Positions 46,516 through 55,687 of a stretch of 64,000 nt of DNA are shown here, piece by piece. Location: NCBI RefSeq assembly GCF_004403395.1, contig NZ_SOGN01000044.1:446-64445 (forward strand), given 5' to 3'. The stretch's first letter is position 1. Each line of letters starts with the position of its first letter. Origin of the DNA: Cryobacterium cheniae (lineage in GTDB: Bacteria > Actinomycetota > Actinomycetes > Actinomycetales > Microbacteriaceae). The notes under the pieces are model-generated. The model was not told the DNA's origin. It ran no database searches and worked only from the letters and a program-made list of their open reading frames with translations. A program made the position numbers and the translations under genes.

Positions 46516-46711
46516 CGCGATGCGCCACGCCGCACCGATGGCCGTAGGGTGAACGTTCAGGGGGCTGTGGCAAACTTGATAGGTTGGCCATCAGGAATGG
46601 TGCCGGGTGCCCCCACAATCGCGACCCGAGTTCCACAACCCACCACTCCCTGACCGGCTGATCAGCTGGTCGGCGCCACCGGGACGCCACATGCAGCACG
46701 ACCTGAAACGA

Positions 46712-47218
46712 GTGAGTTTGAAGTTCATTGTCGGGGAAACCCTCGTCTACCCGCACCACGGTGCGGTCACCCTTACCGAGCTCTCCACCATAACCCTGAA
46801 GGGCGTCGCCCAGCCGGCGATGACCCTGCGCGTGCACTCGTCGCAACTCACCATCCAACTGCCCATCGCGAACGCGGGGCTCGTCGGAGTGCGTGACGTC
46901 ATCGACGCCGCGGGGCTGGAAGAGGTCTACAAGGTACTGCGCGAGCCGTTCACCGAGGAAGCCACGAACTGGAGCCGCCGGTTCAAGGCCAACCAGGAGA
47001 AGATGGCCAGTGACAGCGTGACCCGGGTCGCCGAAGTCGTCCGCGACCTGTGGCGCCGCGAACAGGACGGTGGCGTCTCTGCCGGCGAGAAGCGGATGCT
47101 CGCCAAGTCCCGCCAGCTGTTGGAGTCGGAACTGGCGCTGGCCCTCGGGACATCACCGGAAGACACCGTCCTGGCTCTGGACGAAGTTCTCTCGGGCGCC
47201 CTGACCGAAGCCGTCTGA
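46712..47218 (+). CDS. CarD-family RNA polymerase-binding regulator
   Basis: CarD proteins bind the RNA polymerase beta subunit and stabilise open promoter complexes. From the GTG at 46712 the protein is 168 residues, starting VSLKFIVGETLVYPHHGAVT. The N-terminal RNAP-interacting domain covers about 5-55. The DNA-contacting domain includes GVRDVIDAAGL, TNWSRRFKAN with the promoter-wedging Trp87, and VAEVVRDLWRREQ then AGEKRMLAKSRQ. An ATG at 46691 is an alternative start. The essential carD usually lies beside ispD/ispF; here it is not, so this may be a second paralogue. Confidence 0.86.
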   Translation: MSLKFIVGETLVYPHHGAVTLTELSTITLKGVAQPAMTLRVHSSQLTIQLPIANAGLVGVRDVIDAAGLEEVYKVLREPFTEEATNWSRRFKANQEKMASDSVTRVAEVVRDLWRREQDGGVSAGEKRMLAKSRQLLESELALALGTSPEDTVLALDEVLSGALTEAV

Positions 47219-47298
47219 CCCGGAGCCGGTCCTTCAGCGGAGAGGATGAGCCGCAGCCGGCCCGTGCGGTCGGGGTTATCGAGGACTAGCTTGAAGGC

Positions 47299-48675
47299 GT
47301 GTTCCCTCCCTCGATCGATGCACGGTCCGCTCACGCCGCCGCTGTGGCGCGCCTCCTGGCGAGCTATCGGGCGGTGCCGCCGGCGGCTTCCGTGCGGCTG
47401 GCCAAGCCCACCTCCAACCTGTTCCGGTCACGAACAAAACCGAACGCCAGGAGCCTTGAGACCTCCGGGCTGACCGGCGTCCTCGCGGTCGATCCGGAAA
47501 CCCGGACGGCCGACGTGGGCGGCATGTGCACCTACGAAGATCTCGTCGCCGCGACGCTGCCCCACGGGCTGGCGCCGCTGGTGGTGCCGCAACTGAAGAC
47601 GATCACCCTGGGCGGCGCGGTCACCGGCCTCGGCATCGAGTCGACGTCCTTCCGCAACGGACTGCCGCACGAGTCCGTGTTGGAGATGGACATCCTCACC
47701 GGCGCCGGAGAGGTGGTCACTGCCTCGGCCCACGAGCACGACGACCTCTACCGTGCCTTCCCCAACTCGTACGGCACGCTCGGCTACGCAGTAAGCCTCC
47801 GCATCGAGCTGGAGCCGGTGGAACCGTTCGTCGCGCTCCGACATCTGCGGTTCCACGCGCTCACCGAACTGGTCGCGGCGATGGACCGTATTGTCGCGAC
47901 CGGTGGCCTGGATGGTGAGCGCGTGGACTACCTCGACGGCGTGGTGTTCAGCGCCGACGAGAGCTACCTGTGCGCTGGTACGCGGACCGCGGCATCCGGC
48001 CCGGTGAGCGACTACACCGGCCAGCAGATCTACTACCGCTCCATCCAACACGATGACGGCATCAAGTCCGACCGGCTCACGATCCACGACTACCTGTGGC
48101 GGTGGGACACGGACTGGTTCTGGTGCTCGGAGGCGTTCGGCGCGCAGCGTCCGCGAATCCGCCGGCTCTGGCCACGTCGCTACCGGCGCAGCAGCTTCTA
48201 CGGGAAGCTGATGCGTTACGAACGGCGATTCCACATCGGCGATCGGATCGAGCGGCTGGGCGGTCGTCCGCCCCGCGAACAAGTGGTGCAGGACGTCGAG
48301 GTGCCGATCGAACGCTGTGCGGAGTTCCTGGACTGGTTCCTTGACACCGTCCCGATCAAGCCGATCTGGCTGTGTCCGCTGCGGTCGCAGGGCGACAGCT
48401 GGCCGCTCTACCCGATCCGGCCGCAGCAGACCTACGTCAACGTCGGCTTCTGGTCCACAGTGCCGGTGGGGTCGATCGACGGGGAGACGAACCGCCTGAT
48501 CGAACGCACGGTCAGCGAGCTTCACGGGCACAAGTCGCTGTATTCGGACTCGTATTATTCCCCGGAGGACTTCGACGAACTCTACGGCGGAGCAATCTAT
48601 CGCACGGTGAAGAAGCGGTACGACCCCGACTCACGTCTGCTTGATCTCTACGCGAAGGCGGTGCAACGACGATGA
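47299..48675 (+). CDS. tmsA: FAD-binding oxidoreductase, probably TmsA (10-methylene fatty acyl reductase)
   Basis: The 458-residue protein has an N-terminal PP-loop FAD domain: ADVGGMCTYEDLVAATLPHG, then LKTITLGGAVTGLGIESTSF, and a dehydrogenase C-terminal half. It overlaps the following methyltransferase gene by 4 bases. In actinobacteria this exact pair is tmsA-tmsB: TmsB methylenates oleoyl phospholipids and TmsA reduces the methylene, giving 10-methylstearic (tuberculostearic-type) acid. The assignment is by architecture and pairing. A DprE1-like or alditol-oxidase relative is the alternative. The start is a GTG. Confidence 0.84.
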   Translation: MFPPSIDARSAHAAAVARLLASYRAVPPAASVRLAKPTSNLFRSRTKPNARSLETSGLTGVLAVDPETRTADVGGMCTYEDLVAATLPHGLAPLVVPQLKTITLGGAVTGLGIESTSFRNGLPHESVLEMDILTGAGEVVTASAHEHDDLYRAFPNSYGTLGYAVSLRIELEPVEPFVALRHLRFHALTELVAAMDRIVATGGLDGERVDYLDGVVFSADESYLCAGTRTAASGPVSDYTGQQIYYRSIQHDDGIKSDRLTIHDYLWRWDTDWFWCSEAFGAQRPRIRRLWPRRYRRSSFYGKLMRYERRFHIGDRIERLGGRPPREQVVQDVEVPIERCAEFLDWFLDTVPIKPIWLCPLRSQGDSWPLYPIRPQQTYVNVGFWSTVPVGSIDGETNRLIERTVSELHGHKSLYSDSYYSPEDFDELYGGAIYRTVKKRYDPDSRLLDLYAKAVQRR

Positions 48676-50009
48676 CCACATTCAGGGAACGGTCGACCGA
48701 GAATGCGAGAACGGCAGCGAAGCGGGACAGGGAGGCGAAGCTCACCCTCGCCGAGATCCTGGAGATCGTCGCCGGCGGGCGGCTCCCGCTGAGCTTCACC
48801 GCCTACGACGGAAGCTCGGCCGGTCCGCCGGACGCACCGCTCGGACTTGAGTTGAAGACGCCGCGGGGCACGACCTACCTGGCCACCGGCCGCGGCGATT
48901 TGGGGCTGGCCCGCGCCTACATCACCGGCGACCTCGAGGTGCACGGGGTGCACCCGGGTGACCCGTACGAACTCCTCCAGGCGCTCACCGGCGATCTGGT
49001 CTTCAAGTTGCCACCTCCGCGAGTGACGGCCCACATCATCCGCTCCATCGGCGCCCGCCACCTGCGCCCCATCGCACCGCCGTCGCAGGAGGGGCCGTCG
49101 CGTCTGCGCCGCGCCGTCGGGGGACTCCGGCACAGTAAAATCCGGGACGCCGACGCGATCCGCCACCACTACGACGTATCGAACACGTTCTACGAGTGTG
49201 TGCTCGGACCGTCGATGACGTACACCTGTGCGTGCTATCCGAACTCCGCCGCATCGCTGGACGAGGCACAGGAGAACAAGTACCGGCTGGTGTTCGAGAA
49301 GCTGCGGCTGCGGCCCGGTGACCGTCTGCTCGACGTCGGGTGCGGCTGGGGCGGCATGGTGCGCTTCGCCGCCCATCGCGGAGTCGAAGCCACCGGCGTG
49401 ACCCTGTCGGAACAGCAGGCCGAGTGGGCACAGCGGACAATCGTCGACGAGGGTCTGACCGGCCTGGCCCAGGTCCGCCACAGCGACTATCGTGACGTTG
49501 CCGAGACCGGCTTCGACGCCGTGTCATCGATCGGGCTGCTCGAACACATCGGAGTGCAGAACTATGTGTCGTACTTCGACTTCCTGCAGTCCCGGCTGCG
49601 CCCCGGCGGGCTGCTGCTCAACCATTGCATCACCCGGCCGGACAACCGGTCCGAACCGTCCCCCCGCGGTTTCATCGACCGCTATGTCTTCCCCGACGGG
49701 GAACTCACCGGCGCGGGCCGCATCATCAGCGCGGCACAGGATGCCGGTCTGGAGGTGGTGCACGAAGAGAACCTGCGCCATCACTACGCACTGACGCTGC
49801 GCGCCTGGTGCGCCAACCTCGTCGAGCACTGGGACGAGGCGGTCGCCGAGGTGGGTTTGACCACCGCGAAGGTGTGGGGCCTGTACATGGCCGGGTCACG
49901 GCTCGCGTTCGAGACCGGGGGAATCCAGCTGCACCAGGTGCTGGCGGTCAAGCCCGATGTCGATGGTAATGTGGGCGACCTGCCGCTGCGGCCGTGGTGG
50001 ACGCCTTAG
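48672..50009 (+). CDS. tmsB: SAM-dependent phospholipid methyltransferase, CFAS family, probably TmsB
   Basis: The 445-residue protein belongs to the cyclopropane-fatty-acid synthase family. The SAM motif VGCGWGGM is at 222-229, preceded by IRHHYDVSNTFYECVLGPSM and Cys186 in TYTCACYP, and followed by SIGLLEHIG. The extended N-terminal lipid-binding domain (1-155) is typical of TmsB/UfaA1-like enzymes. It acts on unsaturated acyl chains of membrane phospholipids. Overlap (ATGA) with the FAD reductase indicates a two-gene operon for 10-methyl branched acids, which fluidise membranes. A plain cyclopropane synthase is the alternative. Confidence 0.86.
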   Translation: MTTFRERSTENARTAAKRDREAKLTLAEILEIVAGGRLPLSFTAYDGSSAGPPDAPLGLELKTPRGTTYLATGRGDLGLARAYITGDLEVHGVHPGDPYELLQALTGDLVFKLPPPRVTAHIIRSIGARHLRPIAPPSQEGPSRLRRAVGGLRHSKIRDADAIRHHYDVSNTFYECVLGPSMTYTCACYPNSAASLDEAQENKYRLVFEKLRLRPGDRLLDVGCGWGGMVRFAAHRGVEATGVTLSEQQAEWAQRTIVDEGLTGLAQVRHSDYRDVAETGFDAVSSIGLLEHIGVQNYVSYFDFLQSRLRPGGLLLNHCITRPDNRSEPSPRGFIDRYVFPDGELTGAGRIISAAQDAGLEVVHEENLRHHYALTLRAWCANLVEHWDEAVAEVGLTTAKVWGLYMAGSRLAFETGGIQLHQVLAVKPDVDGNVGDLPLRPWWTP

Positions 50010-50125
50010 CGGAGGGAGCCCGGCAGCCGTGGGCTATGAAAAATTCACGCATCGATGGAGCGAATCGATTGGGACCGGTCTGTCGCAACGGCCGATCGTC
50101 TGCCGGAGGCTCGCATCCGGGCATG

Positions 50126-50163
50126 AAAAAAGGCCGCGCAACGAGGGTTCCGTTGTCGCGACC
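50126..50163 (-). terminator. Rho-independent terminator after tRNA-Leu
   Basis: On the minus strand a 12-13 base stem with one bulge (arms 50151-50163 and 50132-50143) is followed by six T residues (A run at 50126-50131 on the plus strand). It lies about 45 bases beyond the tRNA 3' end, as expected for a single tRNA transcript. Confidence 0.85.
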
Positions 50164-50207
50164 TATATCTCACATGAAAGCCCGAAACGCTCCGAACTTC
50201 TTTTCTG

Positions 50208-50290
50208 TGCCCGAGGGGGGACTTGAACCCCCACGCCCATAAGGGCACTAGCACCTCAAGCTAGCGCGTCTGCCATTCCGCCACCCGGGC
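50208..50290 (-). tRNA. tRNA-Leu (anticodon GAG)
   Basis: The minus strand folds as a class II tRNA. The acceptor stem is GCCCGGG paired with CTCGGGC (one G-U pair), discriminator base A. The D arm contains GGTGGCGGAATGGCAGACGC-type sequence. The anticodon stem is CTAGC/GCTAG with loop TTGAGGT, giving anticodon GAG. The variable arm is long (TGCCCTTATGGGCG) and the T arm reads GGGGGTTCAAGTCCCCC. CCA is not encoded. It reads the CUC and CUU leucine codons; CUC is frequent in this genome. Confidence 0.96.
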
Positions 50291-50398
50291 CGGGTGTTTC
50301 AGCAGCCGTTCCCGGCCGCCGAATAGATAATCTAGCACGGATTTCGAGGCCTCCCTGCCGCTGCCCACAGTCGCCGGTCGGCGGCGCGGCCCGGTAGC

Positions 50399-51733
50399 GT
50401 GACAGGCATGCTCTCCTCTGCTGACAACACCCCGGCCGACGAACACCTCGACCTGACGGCCACGATCGCTCGCGACCTCATCCGTTTCGACACGACGAAC
50501 TATGGTGAGGGCCGTTCGAACGGTGAAACGGATGCCGCCGAGTACGTCGAGGCGAACCTGCGGGCGCTCGGCCTCGCCCCGCAGCTCTTCGATTCCGAAC
50601 CGGGCCGCACGAGTGTGGTCGTGCGCGTCCCGGGTCGCGACAGCAGCCGCGGCGCGCTGGTGGTCCATGGCCACCTCGACGTCGTGCCCGCCGACCCGGA
50701 CACCTGGTCGGTGGACCCGTTCGCCGGGGTGATCAAGGACGGACTGTTGTGGGGCCGCGGCGCCGTGGACATGAAGAACATGGACGCCATGATGCTCGCG
50801 TCGCTCCAGGACATTCTCGGCTCCGGCCGGATGCCGGCCCGGGACCTGATCGTGGCGTTCTTCGCCGACGAGGAGGCCGGGGGAGTGCTCGGCTCGCACC
50901 ACCTCGTCGATACCCGCCCGGAGCTCTTCCACGGCGCCACCGAGGCCATCAGCGAAGTCGGCGGCTACTCGATCACGCTCGGCGGTCGGCGCGCATACCT
51001 GCTGCAGACGGGGGAGAAGGCCCTGCTCTGGATCAAGCTCGTGGCCCGGGGCGACGCGGCCCACGGGTCCCGGCTGATCCATGACAACGCCGTGACCCGG
51101 CTCGCCGAGGCGGTCGCCAAAGTCGGCCGGCGTGAGTGGCCCATTCGTCTGACCGATACCACCACGCTGCTGCTGGCGGAGCTGGCCCGGGTGCTCGGCG
51201 TCGACCCGCAACGCGTCGGCCCCGACGAGCTGGCCCTCGCCACCGGCACGGCCTCCGGCTTCATCCAGGCCAGCCTGCGCACCACGACCAATCCCACCGG
51301 GCTGGTGGCCGGGTACAAGCACAACGTCATCCCGGGCCGGGCCGAGGCGCTCATCGACATCCGTACCCTGCCCGGCGACGAGGATGCCGTGCTGGCCGAA
51401 GTGGCCGCGCTGGTCGGCCCGGACATCGAGATCGTGATCATGCACCGCGACATCGGTCTCGAGACCGAATTCGGCGGGCCCCTCGTCGACGCGGTCGTCG
51501 AGACCCTTGGCCGGCACGATCCGGGCGCCCCGGTGCTGCCCTACCTGCTCTCGGCCGGCACGGACAACAAGGCCCTCAGCACCCTCGGCATCAAGGGCTA
51601 CGGTTTCGCCCCGCTCAAGTTGCCCGCCGACCTCGACTTCCCGGCGATGTTCCACGGCGTCGACGAACGGGTGCCTCTCGACGCGTTAGTGTTTGGCAGG
51701 CAGGTCCTGACCGACCTGCTCTCGAACTACTGA
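50399..51733 (+). CDS. M20 family metallopeptidase / dipeptidase
   Basis: The 444-residue protein has the di-zinc site of M20 enzymes: VVHGHLDVVPAD (zinc His and adjacent Asp), WGRGAVDMKN (bridging Asp), FFADEEAGG (catalytic and metal Glu) and the late histidine in PAMFHGVDERV. Such enzymes cleave dipeptides or deacylate amino acids; the substrate is unknown. The start is a GTG at 50399 or the ATG at 50408. It is followed after 18 bases by uppP, so the two are probably co-transcribed. Confidence 0.92.
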   Translation: MTGMLSSADNTPADEHLDLTATIARDLIRFDTTNYGEGRSNGETDAAEYVEANLRALGLAPQLFDSEPGRTSVVVRVPGRDSSRGALVVHGHLDVVPADPDTWSVDPFAGVIKDGLLWGRGAVDMKNMDAMMLASLQDILGSGRMPARDLIVAFFADEEAGGVLGSHHLVDTRPELFHGATEAISEVGGYSITLGGRRAYLLQTGEKALLWIKLVARGDAAHGSRLIHDNAVTRLAEAVAKVGRREWPIRLTDTTTLLLAELARVLGVDPQRVGPDELALATGTASGFIQASLRTTTNPTGLVAGYKHNVIPGRAEALIDIRTLPGDEDAVLAEVAALVGPDIEIVIMHRDIGLETEFGGPLVDAVVETLGRHDPGAPVLPYLLSAGTDNKALSTLGIKGYGFAPLKLPADLDFPAMFHGVDERVPLDALVFGRQVLTDLLSNY

Positions 51734-51751
51734 TAGGTAAAAGGGCATTTT

Positions 51752-52606
51752 GTGAATTTCATCGACGCACTCATCCTCGGACTCGTGCAGGGACTGACCG
51801 AATTCCTCCCGGTTTCCTCCAGCGCCCACATCCGGATCGTCGGGGAATTCCTGGGCACCGGGGCCGACCCGGGATCCCGGTTCACCGCGATCATCCAGAT
51901 CGGTACCGAGGCTGCGGTGGTGATCTTCTTCTGGCGTGACATCGTGCGCATCATCGGTCAATGGTCCAAGTCGCTCGTCGGCAAGGTTCCGCGCGCCGAC
52001 CCGGATGCGCGGATGGGCTGGCTGATCATCCTCGGGTCACTGCCCATCGTGGTGCTCGGGCTGCTCTTCCAGGACCAGATCGAGTCTTCATTGCGCAACC
52101 TGTGGATCACCGCCAGCGTGCTGATCGGCTTCGGCGTCCTACTCGGAATCGCCGACTACGTCGGGGCCAAGCGCCGCCGGCTGAACGACCTCACCGTGCC
52201 CCACGGCATCGTCTACGGTTTCGCCCAGGCCCTCGCGCTCATCCCCGGCGTATCCCGCTCGGGCGGAACCATCACGGCCGGCCTGTTCATGGGCTATGAG
52301 CGCGCCGCCGCCGCCCGCTATGCCTTCCTGCTGGCCATCCCGGCCGTGCTCGGCAGCGGGTTTTTCCAGATGTACAAGGCGATCGCCAAACCGTGCCTGG
52401 AAGGCGCGACCAACTGCACGCCGGAGATCTTCGGGCCGTGGGACACCCTGGCGGCCACGGTGATCGCCTTCGTCGTCGCCCTGTTCGTGATCAAGTTCTT
52501 CATGAGCTACATCTCCAGGCGCAGCTTCCTGCCGTTCGTGATCTACCGCATCGCGCTCGGCCTCGTGCTGATCGGGCTGCTGGTGACGAACACCATCGCC
52601 GCCTAG
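51752..52606 (+). CDS. uppP: Undecaprenyl-diphosphatase (UppP/BacA)
   Basis: UppP recycles the lipid carrier undecaprenyl diphosphate for cell-wall synthesis and gives bacitracin tolerance. The 284-residue membrane protein has the motifs [12 protein letters not shown] (catalytic Glu17) and [10 protein letters not shown] (Ser168, Arg169), and about eight hydrophobic segments. The start is a GTG. It lies between the M20 peptidase gene and mshC with short gaps, as in many actinobacteria. Confidence 0.96.
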   Translation: MNFIDALILGLVQGLTEFLPVSSSAHIRIVGEFLGTGADPGSRFTAIIQIGTEAAVVIFFWRDIVRIIGQWSKSLVGKVPRADPDARMGWLIILGSLPIVVLGLLFQDQIESSLRNLWITASVLIGFGVLLGIADYVGAKRRRLNDLTVPHGIVYGFAQALALIPGVSRSGGTITAGLFMGYERAAAARYAFLLAIPAVLGSGFFQMYKAIAKPCLEGATNCTPEIFGPWDTLAATVIAFVVALFVIKFFMSYISRRSFLPFVIYRIALGLVLIGLLVTNTIAA

Positions 52607-52619
52607 TTAGGCTGGAACG

Positions 52620-53894
52620 ATGCGTGCCTGGAAACGACCCGAAATTCCGCAACTCCCCGGTCAGTCCGGCGCACCCTGGCTGCACGACACCGCCACCGCG
52701 GCGCTGATCGAGGCCAGGCCCAACGACATCGCGCGCCTGTACGTGTGCGGGATCACCCCCTACGATGCCACTCACCTCGGCCACGCGGCCACCTACCTGG
52801 CCTTCGACACGCTCCAGCGGGTCTGGCTGGACGCCGGCTACCGCGTGCACTACGCGCAGAACGTGACGGATGTCGATGACCCGCTCCTTGAACGGGCGGC
52901 CGCCACCGGCGTGGACTGGGTGGTTCTCGCCGAGTCGCAGGTAGACCTGTTCCGCACCGACATGGAGGCTCTGGGAATCATCCCGCCGAACGACTATGTC
53001 GCCGTCACCGACGTCATCGACGAAATCGCGGATGCCGTGGCCCAGCTCTGGGACGCCGGGCTCGCCTACCCGGTCCCCGTCGAACCGGCCGCCGCCGGCG
53101 TAGCCGAGCCGACGGAACCCGCCGGCTCCGACATCTACTTCGACATCGAGGCCGCCCAGCACGCGACCTCGTGGAGGCTCGGCGACGAGAGCAATCTCGA
53201 CCCCGAGGCCATGCTCACCCTGTTCGCCGAACGCGGGGGAGACCCGGACCGTCCCGGCAAACGGCATGTGCTCGACCCGCTGCTCTGGCGGTCGGCGCGC
53301 CCCAGCGAACCATCCTGGGATTCCCGCGTCGGCGCCGGCCGACCGGGCTGGCACATCGAGTGTTCGGTCATCGCTTTGAAAGAACTCGGCACAGACTTCA
53401 CGGTGCAGGGCGGCGGCAGCGACCTGATCTTCCCGCACCACGACATGAGCGCGGGGCACGCGGCCGCCCTCTCCGGGCATCCGCTGGCCGGCGTCTACAG
53501 CCACACCGGCATGGTGGCCTACCAGGGCGAGAAGATGAGCAAGTCGCTCGGCAACCTGGTGCTGGTGTCCAAACTGCGCGCCGCGGGGACCGACCCTCGA
53601 GCCATCCGCCTGGCTCTGCTCGACCAGCACTACCGCACCGATTGGGAGTGGACGGATGCGCACCTGCGGGATGCGGAGTCGCGTCTCGCCGCCTGGACCG
53701 CGGCCTTCGGGGCAACCGGTGCGGCCGGAACCGGGAACGCCGGACGGGTCGTCGACCAGCTGAGGGCAGCCCTGGCCGCGGACCTCGACACACCCGCCGC
53801 GCTGGCGATTGTGGACGCCGCCGCCACCGTGGGGGTCGACGACCCGGCCCTGGTAGCCCTTGCCGCCGACGCACTGCTCGGCGTAGCGCTCTAG
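52620..53894 (+). CDS. mshC: L-cysteine:1D-myo-inosityl 2-amino-2-deoxy-alpha-D-glucopyranoside ligase
   Basis: MshC joins cysteine to GlcN-inositol in mycothiol synthesis, using ATP. The 424-residue protein is a cysteinyl-tRNA-synthetase relative without the anticodon domain: zinc Cys43 in [24 protein letters not shown]-like HLGH (52-55), zinc Cys248 in GWHIECSV with [10 protein letters not shown], and KMSKS (305-309). It begins [14 protein letters not shown], the MshC rather than CysS pattern. Mycothiol is the main thiol of actinobacteria and fits the redox enzymes elsewhere in the window. It is convergent with the PAC2 gene. Confidence 0.96.
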   Translation: MRAWKRPEIPQLPGQSGAPWLHDTATAALIEARPNDIARLYVCGITPYDATHLGHAATYLAFDTLQRVWLDAGYRVHYAQNVTDVDDPLLERAAATGVDWVVLAESQVDLFRTDMEALGIIPPNDYVAVTDVIDEIADAVAQLWDAGLAYPVPVEPAAAGVAEPTEPAGSDIYFDIEAAQHATSWRLGDESNLDPEAMLTLFAERGGDPDRPGKRHVLDPLLWRSARPSEPSWDSRVGAGRPGWHIECSVIALKELGTDFTVQGGGSDLIFPHHDMSAGHAAALSGHPLAGVYSHTGMVAYQGEKMSKSLGNLVLVSKLRAAGTDPRAIRLALLDQHYRTDWEWTDAHLRDAESRLAAWTAAFGATGAAGTGNAGRVVDQLRAALAADLDTPAALAIVDAAATVGVDDPALVALAADALLGVAL

Positions 53895-53914
53895 GTTCAG
53901 GCCTTCAGCCCGGC

Positions 53915-54859
53915 TTAAGGCTGGCGCGGTCCGTCGGGCCCCGGGCGTCCCTCGCCCCGGGAGTCACGGCCGTCGCCGCGCTTGCGCAAATACTTCTCGA
54001 ATTCCTGGGCGATCGCTTCGCCGCTGGCCTCCGGGGAATCCACGGTGTCGCGGGCCTGTTCGAGCTGCCCGATGTACGCCGCCATCTCGTCGTCCTCGGC
54101 CGCCAGGGTGTCGATGCCGCTCTGCCATTCCTCGGCCTCGGTCACCAGGTCGCCGCGTGGGATGACGACGTCGATGATCTCCTCCAGCTTGTCGATCAGC
54201 GCGAGCATCGCCTTCGGCGAAGGCGCGTTGTGCACGTAGTGGGGAACGGATGCCCAGATCGACAGGGTCGGGATGCCGACCTCCTCCGCGGCGATCGCGA
54301 GCACGCTCAGGATGCCGACCGGGCCTTCGTAGGTGCTGCGCTCGATCTGCAGTTCGGCCCGCACCTGCGGGTTGTCGCTGGACACGAAGATGGAAATGGG
54401 CCGAGTGTGCGGAACATCGGCCAGCATGGCCCCGAGAAAGACGATGCCGCCGACATCCGCGGCCAGCGCGGCGTCGAGGATCTCCGCGGCGAACCCCTTC
54501 CAGCTGCGGGACGGTTCCGTTCCGAGGAGCAGGTAGATGTTTCCGGCGTTCGTGCCGCTGACCCGTAGCTGCGCGTCAGCGGCCAGGGCCGCCCCGGCCT
54601 CGGCGGGGGTCGTCGGCCCGTAGAGCACGGCGCCCGGCCACTCGAGTTTGCGACGACCCTCTTCACCACCGGCCGAAATGGTGGGCCGATTGAACTGGTA
54701 GTCGAAGTAGACCTCCGGGTCGATTTCGGCGACGGGGGAGACATCCAGCAGATCCTTCAGGGTACCCACGGCGCCGGTAGCCGCCTCGCCGGCGTCATTC
54801 CAACCCTCAAACGCCACCACCAGGAGGCGCCCGTTCAGGAACCCATTAGCCTCTGTCAC
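53915..54859 (-). CDS. PAC2 family protein
   Basis: The 314-residue protein has a PAC2 fold (archaeal and eukaryal proteasome-assembly chaperone relatives): LLVVAFEGWNDAGEAATGAV at the start, NRPTISAGGEE, then VVFLGAMLADVPHTRPISI and GIPTLSIWASVPHYVHNAPS. An acidic C-terminal tail follows. In actinobacteria the function is unproven. The start is a GTG at 54859 with a GGAAGAGG site upstream; the longer open frame overlaps the divergent HAD gene. It retains the neighbourhood of mycobacterial Rv2125, near mshC and trmI. Confidence 0.9.
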   Translation of the reverse strand: MTEANGFLNGRLLVVAFEGWNDAGEAATGAVGTLKDLLDVSPVAEIDPEVYFDYQFNRPTISAGGEEGRRKLEWPGAVLYGPTTPAEAGAALAADAQLRVSGTNAGNIYLLLGTEPSRSWKGFAAEILDAALAADVGGIVFLGAMLADVPHTRPISIFVSSDNPQVRAELQIERSTYEGPVGILSVLAIAAEEVGIPTLSIWASVPHYVHNAPSPKAMLALIDKLEEIIDVVIPRGDLVTEAEEWQSGIDTLAAEDDEMAAYIGQLEQARDTVDSPEASGEAIAQEFEKYLRKRGDGRDSRGEGRPGPDGPRQP

Positions 54860-54941
54860 TGTATGAAACCTCTTCCGACGGGGTGCCCCGCGTGGCGCAC
54901 CATCAATCAAGGATAGGCGGTGCCCTCTACACTTGAACTCC

Positions 54942-55661
54942 GTGAACGCGATCCGAATCAATTCCCCCCTGCCTGCGGCCGTGCTCTGGGACATGGACGG
55001 CACCATCGTCGACTCCGAGCCGTACTGGATGCGTGCCGAGACGGAACTGGTCGAATCCTTCGGCGGCGAGTGGTCGCGCAGTGACGCCATGCTGCTGGTC
55101 GGCTCTGGCCTCGAGGGTTCCGCGGTGATCCTGCAGAGTCGGGGCGTGGACCTGGCCGGCGACGCCATCGTGCACCGGCTCACCAGTCGCGTCCAGGAAC
55201 TCCTCCGCACCCACGGTGCCCCGTGGCGACCCGGCGCTCTCGAACTTCTCGCCGAACTCAAAACCGCCGGCGTCCCCATGGCGCTGGTCACCATGTCGCA
55301 GCAGCGGATGGCGCACCAGATCGCCGAACTCGTGGGATTCACCGCCTTCGACACCATCATCGCCGGCGACATGGTCACGCACAGCAAACCGCATCCGGAA
55401 GCCTACCTGACGGCCGCCGGACTGCTCGGTGTCGACCCCGAGCAGTGCATCGCGGTGGAGGATTCCGTCCCGGGGATCGCGGCCGCCGTGGCATCGGGGG
55501 CCGTCGTCGTCGGCGTCCCGCACATGGTTTCCCTGCCCGAGAGCGCACACTACGACCTCTGGCCGACGCTCGCCGGTCGGACCCTGGACGGATTCACTGC
55601 GCTCTACACCGCCCGACGCGGCTCCATCGGTCGCACACCGGCCCTGACCGACTCCGAATGA
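54942..55661 (+). CDS. HAD-family phosphatase
   Basis: The 239-residue protein has motif I LWDMDGTIVDSEPYW (Asp17, Asp19), a helical cap, motif II VTMSQQRMA, the lysine in HSKPHPEAY and motif IV IAVEDSVPGIAAA, typical of the beta-phosphoglucomutase-like phosphatases. The substrate is unknown. A GTG at 54942 is used; a TTG at 54933 would add three residues. It is followed by trmI after 26 bases and is in the conserved mshC-trmI region. Confidence 0.88.
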   Translation: MNAIRINSPLPAAVLWDMDGTIVDSEPYWMRAETELVESFGGEWSRSDAMLLVGSGLEGSAVILQSRGVDLAGDAIVHRLTSRVQELLRTHGAPWRPGALELLAELKTAGVPMALVTMSQQRMAHQIAELVGFTAFDTIIAGDMVTHSKPHPEAYLTAAGLLGVDPEQCIAVEDSVPGIAAAVASGAVVVGVPHMVSLPESAHYDLWPTLAGRTLDGFTALYTARRGSIGRTPALTDSE

Positions 55662-55687
55662 CCCGAGAACAAGGACGTAATCCACGC

